DNA from: Limnoperna fortunei
Lineage: Eukaryota > Mollusca > Bivalvia > Mytilida > Modiolidae
Assembly (NCBI GenBank): GCA_944474755.1
Contig: OX104115.1
Location: forward strand, 52,456,648-52,520,647
Direction of reading: 5' to 3'
DNA: 64,000 nucleotides
Shown here: piece after piece, positions 58,403-64,000 of the stretch
Layout of the letters: every line of letters starts with the position of its first letter
Position numbering within the stretch: the stretch's first letter is position 1
Made by a program: the position numbers and the translations under genes
Notes under the pieces: model-generated
Seen by the model: only the letters and a program-made list of their open reading frames with translations
What the model was told of the DNA's origin: nothing
Database searches by the model: none

Positions 58403-58717
58403 AATCTTTCACTAGCTGGTAAGTGGAATAACATTGGCAGAACCGAACGACTGTGTAACATCTGTAGTTATAGTCAAATTGGTGATGAATATCATTACAT
58501 CTTTGAATGTCCAAAAATTAATAACCAAAGAAATAATCTAATTCCAAAATATTATACTAAGCTTCATAACACTTTGAAGTTCCCACACCTCATGAATAGC
58601 AAGCGAAAACCAATTCTGATAAAACTGTGCAAATTTATAAAGTGTATTTTCTCCTGGCTAAGTGCCGTATATTTTTTTCACTTATTTACTTATGTATTTA
58701 TTTATTTTTGTGTCTAA
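58403..58717 (+). pseudogene. L1/Tx1-type LINE ORF2 C-terminus
   Basis: An open frame LSLAGKWNNIGRTERLCNIC, then IGDEYHYIFECPKINNQ, to a natural stop at 58717. It matches the Cys/His segment at 6500-6982 in order and spacing. GAATAAAGATATATA at about 58801 looks like the element's 3' end. A 5'-truncated insertion. Confidence 0.7.
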
Positions 58718-58814
58718 AATTTTTTATTACTATGTAAATAATGTATATATTGTATATAGTTGTAATGTCTCTGTACCAATGTAATGTATTGGCTGTTTGA
58801 GAATAAAGATATAT

Positions 58815-58915
58815 ACACTAGCTCCCCCGTTTTGTTATTGTCGCTGTTCACGGCGACACTAACAAAAAGGGGGAGGGGCAAGCTTGTGAAAGATTTAATT
58901 TTAATTATATTGTAT
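58815..58915. repeat. Partial relative of the 26991 MITE
   Basis: CTCCCCCGTTTTGTTATTGT and TAACAAAAAGGGGGAGGGGC form a hairpin, followed by GTGAAAGATTTAATTTTAAT as in the right end of the 26991 element. Confidence 0.6.
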
Positions 58916-59329
58916 TGCAGCCTCAAGTCGAACATTTTCTTCTAACATCTCAGATTCCTACAGTCATCTCCCCATATTCGAAGACAGAGGCCGAATATAT
59001 TCGGTATATAAGTTTCAACATATTTTCTGTCTAACATGTGTTTCATTTGTCTTAATGTATGAATTTTAATTACAAGTTTTATATACATTTAATAAATATC
59101 TTGTTAAATATTTTTCTATTTCTTTTAATCAAATGAAAAATTTAAGAAGTTGTCAAAAAATTGTGAAACCAACTTAAAGTATTGTAAATAATACTGAAAA
59201 TGCTAAGATACATATCAAAGACATAATATACAATCTATACATGTGTTAAATGGTCGGTTATATATTTATATTATATACGTTTATAGAAGAATTTAACAAA
59301 TGCTGTAAAAATTTTTGTAATTAATTAAT

Positions 59330-59545
59330 TTGTTTGTTTGAATAATGTTTAAAGCCACTTTCAGCAATTTTATTAGCTATATCATGGCGTCCAGTTTTTA
59401 TTGGCGGAGGAAACCGGAGTACCCGCAGAGAACCCCCGACCTTCCGTAGGAAAACTGGCAATCCTTATCAAGATTGAAGTCGAATACACACTGCCCGCAG
59501 TGAGACTCGAACACGCAACCTCAGTGTTGACAGACCACGTGATGT
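59330..59545 (-). repeat. SINE-A, reversed
   Basis: AAAGCCACTTTCAGCAATTT to TTGACAGACCACGTGATG on the plus strand; the outer part of the tRNA-like head is missing. Confidence 0.85.
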
Positions 59546-59619
59546 TATTAATTAATTTAATGGTAAGTCGAAAAAGTAAAATCCCTGAAAATGATAAAAT
59601 CGCCATGGAATACGGTTGT

Positions 59620-59815
59620 TTGTTTTGTTTGTGTATTGGTGTTTAACGCCACTTTGAGCGATTTTTTAGCTATATCATAGCGTCCAGTTTTTTTGGGTTG
59701 GAGTACCCGGAGAAAACCCCCGGCCTGCGGTAGGAAAACTGGCAATCCTTGTCAATTAAGAATAGAATCGAACGCACCCTCCCCGCATTGAGGCCCGAAC
59801 CCGCGTGGATCGTCC
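59620..59815 (-). repeat. SINE-A, reversed, second copy
   Basis: GGTGTTTAACGCCACTTTGA through GCCCGAACCCGCG, about 75 bp from the previous copy in the same orientation; the head is truncated. Confidence 0.85.
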
Positions 59816-60735
59816 TTGAAAATTATACAGATAATAATGCACGTAATTATTCTTCTTCTTAATAGTCGTCGTCCGTTCGTTCATCTTCCTCTTCAGTGAA
59901 CCTATCTTCCTTCCACGGTTTTTTTGGTTGTATGGAAATCATTAAGGCGTTTGACCGCGTATACAGCTGTAAGGGACTTAGTATTTAAGCGTAATAATTA
60001 CGTTTGTATTACTTACTTGTAAATGTAATTTTTATTTTATTTATCAGACCACTTATCTTTATGTATTTAAACATGTTCAGACCTTTATTGTTCGAGGCAA
60101 ACTCTTCTGAATAACCGCATTTCACAATTTACGCCATTTTCTTTGTTTTTCATTTTTCTTCTCTAAAATATTTTCACCACAATTCCTATACATGTTATGC
60201 TATGTAAATTTATCAAATTCTAAAATATGAAAAAAGACGTATTTATGCACGTAACAAAGCTTACTGCATCCAAACTAATATACTGGTGTATAGGTTATAT
60301 TTAAATGTGAAGATAAACGAATAAACTTTGTTTAAACTAATGACATTAATTAGTCCGTCTGTCGAGTAACGGTCGTTTGGTCTTTCTGCAAGTAGTTACT
60401 GACTCTTTAAACCAAAACTCTCGCCTTCATCAATTTTGGTAATCCATATCGACTTCGAAATGGCTGTCCGAGACGATACTGTCCCATGCAAACCAATGAT
60501 CTGAGTAAATCCTTATATCTGGTGTCATTAGCATGGATTATTCCGTCTAATAAAGATGTCGCTCAGTATCGAGTCTCTGTCGGCTTTGCCAATGATGATA
60601 AGGTCCGAGTTAATGTGTTCTATAATAATAGTTTTGTTTAATAAAGTTTATTTGCAACTGTACAGCAGGTGACCATACTTACGTTTTCAGAAAACATGAT
60701 GTTTACGAGAGATTTTCTGTACATCTTCCGTGTCG

Positions 60736-61255
60736 CCAATGAATTATTTTGATTCTAATAGGACATATAAGTTAAATTTGATTAACGATGTAACCTATTT
60801 AATATGCAGGATTTGTCGGCCATTTAGGACATATATTTAATCGTTACGTCGTTAAATTATGTAAAAAATCTTTCTATGACGTCGCCATATAGAGTGTTGA
60901 TCGTTTATGCCGTTGGCTAGAAGTATGTACGGGGGCCTAGATGGCCGAGTGGTTAAGGTATTTCGTCTACTATTGATCACGTGGTCTGTCAACACTGAGA
61001 TTGCGGGTTCGGGCCTCACTGCGGGTAGGGTGCGTTCGATTCTATTCTTAATTGACAAGGATTGCCAGTTTTCCTAACAAAGGTCGGGGGTTTTCTCCGG
61101 GTACTCCGACCTCCTCCCCCCAAAAAACCTGGACGCCATGATATAGCTGAAAAATTGCTAAAAGTGTCGTTAAACAAAATTACAACATATAACAGAAGTA
61201 TGTACGTTTTACCACTGGTGTGGACTCGAAGCGTGTTAGGCATGTCATGTTAGAA
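60736..61255 (+). mobile_element. Hairpin-tailed MITE relic, copy 4, split by a SINE
   Basis: GAATTATTTTGATTCTAATA at the left and ACCACTGGTGTGGACTCGAA ... GGCATGTCATGTTAGAATTA at the right match the body and end of copies 2 and 3. The hairpin is lost and SINE-A sits in the middle. Confidence 0.6.
60931..61193 (+). repeat. SINE-A, full length, with 12-bp TSD
   Basis: AGAAGTATGTAC at 60919-60930 and 61194-61205 flanks a 263-bp element. GGGGGCCTAGATGGCCGAGT head (A box TGGCCGAGTGGTTAAGG), GCGGGTTCGGGCC B box, and GGTCGGGGGTTTTCTCCGGG and TGATATAGCTGAAAAATTGC body. The best reference copy in the window. Confidence 0.92.
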
Positions 61256-63699
61256 TTACGTTTTATGAAACTCAATTCATTTTTTTCATCTCATCACAGG
61301 GCTATCACTTTCGATGAAAATCCATGCTTGATCTATAAAATTGCAGTTGATTTATAGGTTCTTGCTTTTTGTTTTTCAAACTGTATAATTTAAAACATTG
61401 ATTTAAAAAAATCAATCAATAACAACTGTAAAATAAAATTTTCATTATCAGTTTAGAAACTTCACAAAATTCATATAAAACATATATAATAATAAAAGAA
61501 ACAACACGTTTAATTTGTGATCTCTTTCTTGGCAATTGAAAATCAAAAATCGTTATAAGACAAATACGCTGGAAACTTAACTTTCAAGAGTTGGAGAAAT
61601 GGGAAGAAACATAAAAATGTTAACCTTATACACGTCAACGTAATTTTTCGACAGAACAAAACAATAGTTTTATTATTTATATAAGTATAAAAACAACAAC
61701 AACAACAAAAACACTCACAAAAATAACTGAATAAAATAAAATAAAAACGAAAACAAACAATCAAACATTGAGAAACTAGCAAGGTCATAACCGACTCGCA
61801 AACAATGGCCAATCTAACGCAATTGTCTGGACAGTCTTGAACCAGTTTTTAGCGGTTTGTTTTGACGATGGGCAGTTACATCGACCTTATCTTTTCTTTG
61901 ACACTGATCAATTCGTTAGGTAACACTGAAGGTCATCGATCAGGTAATTACGGACTGGTCGGTCACCTCCAAATGGCCGAATATGACATGTGCTAAACTT
62001 ATCACACGTAAACCTATAATTGCAGGCTTATTTCTGAAAGATTAGGTTGTAAGCGTAGACTTATTGTATAAATTGCCAATTGAATATTAAGAATGTGAAA
62101 ACAAATCTTTAAGATTTTGTACATTTAAATTTGATAGAAGGAGAAAACTGAATCGCCATTTTTCGTTTTGGTAAATATCTACACTTATTTTGCGTCGTCT
62201 TTTTAATATTAAAAGTTACATGTATTACATATGGCAACGTGGATTACTTATAATATGGTATTACAACACTTAAACCATAACCGATACGGATTTTAAGTTT
62301 TTCTGCCAAATCTCGAGAGTTTTCACTGAGTACTTCGACTTCCTCCCTAATAAATACCAAAAGACCCGGATAAAGCTAAAGAAAATAAATCACGAAGATG
62401 TGTAAAACCGCCAATGAAAATGGTTTAAATGTGCACTGTATATATTTTTGTAAGTATATGTAGTCCGATTTTATCTCCGTATAAATATGTATCAGTATGT
62501 GGACATTTAACAGTTAAACGCTCTATAGATTCAGTACATGTACTAATTTTTCACTTAGGTTAATTAAAGGCGAACGTGTAGAGTGTACATTATTTCAATA
62601 CCGGGTGAGACACTTTTCTATATGCTACACATAAACTGAGCTTTGAAGTGATCATAAACTAATTTTCTTAAGAAATATTGACAAATATACAAATTATTTA
62701 CCAGACGACCAATCTAATTAAAATTAAACCGTTCCCCTTTTTTCTATTGTCGCCGAGTGTAAGTAATCCTATCAACAAAATAATGACTTCCCTAATCTTG
62801 ATTGGTCATATACCTAATTAGTTATTCAAACCTTGTGCGCGCTTCGCTATTTGTCATAGTGGTTCTTAAAGACTGCAAACCAATAACGGAAATATTTTCA
62901 CTCAATTTAACTTGGAAGCTTTAACGGACCAGAAACTATGTTTTTCTCCCAATCTTTGAGATTAAAAACTGAAAAAAATGCATAATTGTAACTGTGTTAA
63001 AATAGTTGCAATAATTGCAATAATTACAATGTTATGAAATCGATTTGAAATGGGATTTTCTTAAAAAAATTATTATTTCGGAATCGACAACAGTTCTGTA
63101 CATATGTAAATTTTTGATTGTGAAAGTATACCCACACAAAACGATCAATTATAAAAGAACAATAAAAGAACCGCAATTTGATTGGTTTGCTTAAATATCT
63201 GAACATTTATTTGCACGACATTATTTTTTGTTTGAACAACGGTCACCAGAATGTTACCTGCACGGGGTTACTTTAGTTCGTACACGGGAAGCAAGTGAAA
63301 GATTTAATTAGGTTTGTCAAACCTTTGTCAAACCATTCCCGGAATGCCAACATTTTTAAAATCACATAATTAAGTTTTGTTGTTTTAGTGGTTACAAAGG
63401 GGTACAAGGAGGGGTGTAGGTATAATCATAGGTAAAATAACCTTTTTTACAGAAAAGGGTGAATTTTAAATTTTTAAAATTACATGTATTTAGAACTTAT
63501 TATTATTATGTTATTTAGGCAAAAATGAATAATAAATTAATTCATATTTTAAGCATCATACTTAATTTTGTTAAAATGTGAAAATTAATAAATTGATTAT
63601 AATATGATGTATTAATTACTGTAATTATAAGTATAGTAAGTAAGTATACCCAGCTGCTTAATTCATGAATATTAAACTGTGACTACTGCTTACACTTTA
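61256..63699. other. Intergenic, no gene seen
   Basis: AT-rich. Only weak repeat traces: a SINE fragment near 62300 and CAATCTAATTAAAATTAAAC at 62711, which is the left end of the 26991-type MITE. Confidence 0.35.
62300..62400 (+). repeat. Degenerate SINE-A fragment
   Basis: CTCGAGAGTTTTCACTGAG, TACTTCGACTTCCTCCC and CCGGATAAAGCTAAAG recall the 3' half of SINE-A. Confidence 0.4.
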
Positions 63700-64000
63700 G
63701 GAGGCAACAACTTAGCCTTCAATTGTTATCTTTTCCGGGTAAAAACTACCCGTGGTGAAAGAACTTACAGCACCAACACAGTCACTCTGCAGACAAAGCA
63801 AAAATTGTAGCCGAAGACATCATGCAACTGATATCGACCAAATTCCATGAAGAACTAAGACCACTACCAGCTATCTACCAAGAAGTTTAGTCAAAGCATG
63901 ACATGTTGGCGACAATTCGAGAGAAGTTGTTGAGAAGATACCGAAATTGAAATCTGCAAAATCAAGTTACCCACCACCATTACAGAACCTGATATACAGC
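63700..64000 (+). pseudogene. FLYWCH-like zinc-finger relic
   Basis: In shifting plus frames: GGNNLAFNCYLF, then ADKAKIVAEDIMQLISTKF and HEELRPLPAIYQEV before a stop. The order recalls FLYWCH-domain proteins of transposon origin ('GG..L...GY.F ... A.K.E......I..RA....P..I...'). It is broken and runs off the window end. Confidence 0.35.

Noticed and set aside
60408..60641. Open plus frame of 75 codons with SKSLYLVSLAWIIPSNKDVA
   Set aside because: No start, no convincing splice sites and no family resemblance; kept only as a note.

Overview
This window is intron-rich, AT-rich eukaryotic DNA, most probably from a mollusc and most likely a bivalve. The reasons are split genes with GT-AG introns, a very dense load of tRNA-headed SINEs ending in the tract 'GATATAGCTGAAAAATTGC...GGCGTTAAAC' (the kind I associate with molluscan V-SINE/RUDI-like elements), tandem repeats flanked by 'TATGCCCCCGC' ends, and foldback MITEs. 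The species cannot be named from the sequence. There are no bacterial operons, CRISPR arrays or intact rRNA/tRNA genes. Most long ORFs are repeats or chance; the real genes are short exons that I joined by splice sites and phase.

Three protein-coding genes were assembled by hand. (1) 586-4709, plus strand: the 3' part of a secreted-type protein, with a PAN/apple-like exon followed by four exons of an extracellular domain I cannot name. (2) 39417-13027, minus strand: an apparently complete coding region of 19 exons for a 1185-residue ADAM/adamalysin-type (M12B) zinc metalloprotease. It has a signal peptide, prodomain, catalytic domain with HELGHNLGAKHD, an ADAMTS-like cysteine-rich region, two tandem Cys modules, a ~500-residue Thr-rich mucin stalk, one transmembrane helix and a tiny cytoplasmic tail. 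Every exon junction agrees in phase. (3) 50248-54300, plus strand: a four-exon, 304-residue type I membrane protein with a small cadherin-like ectodomain.

The rest is repeats. A decayed L1/Tx1-type LINE (minus strand, about 10562-6500) lies between genes 1 and 2. The introns of gene 2 hold a 167-bp tandem array, a 36/72-bp higher-order minisatellite, foldback elements and copies of a hairpin-tailed MITE. The 33-50 kb and 54-64 kb stretches are SINE, MITE and LINE debris with no confident gene. Several insertions show target-site duplications, which give a relative order (a SINE inside a MITE, a SINE inside the LINE).

The three genes are not an operon and nothing shows that they act together. 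All three encode secreted or cell-surface proteins. The most unusual biology is the membrane-tethered, mucin-stalked metalloprotease and the relict tandem copies of one of its catalytic-domain exons.
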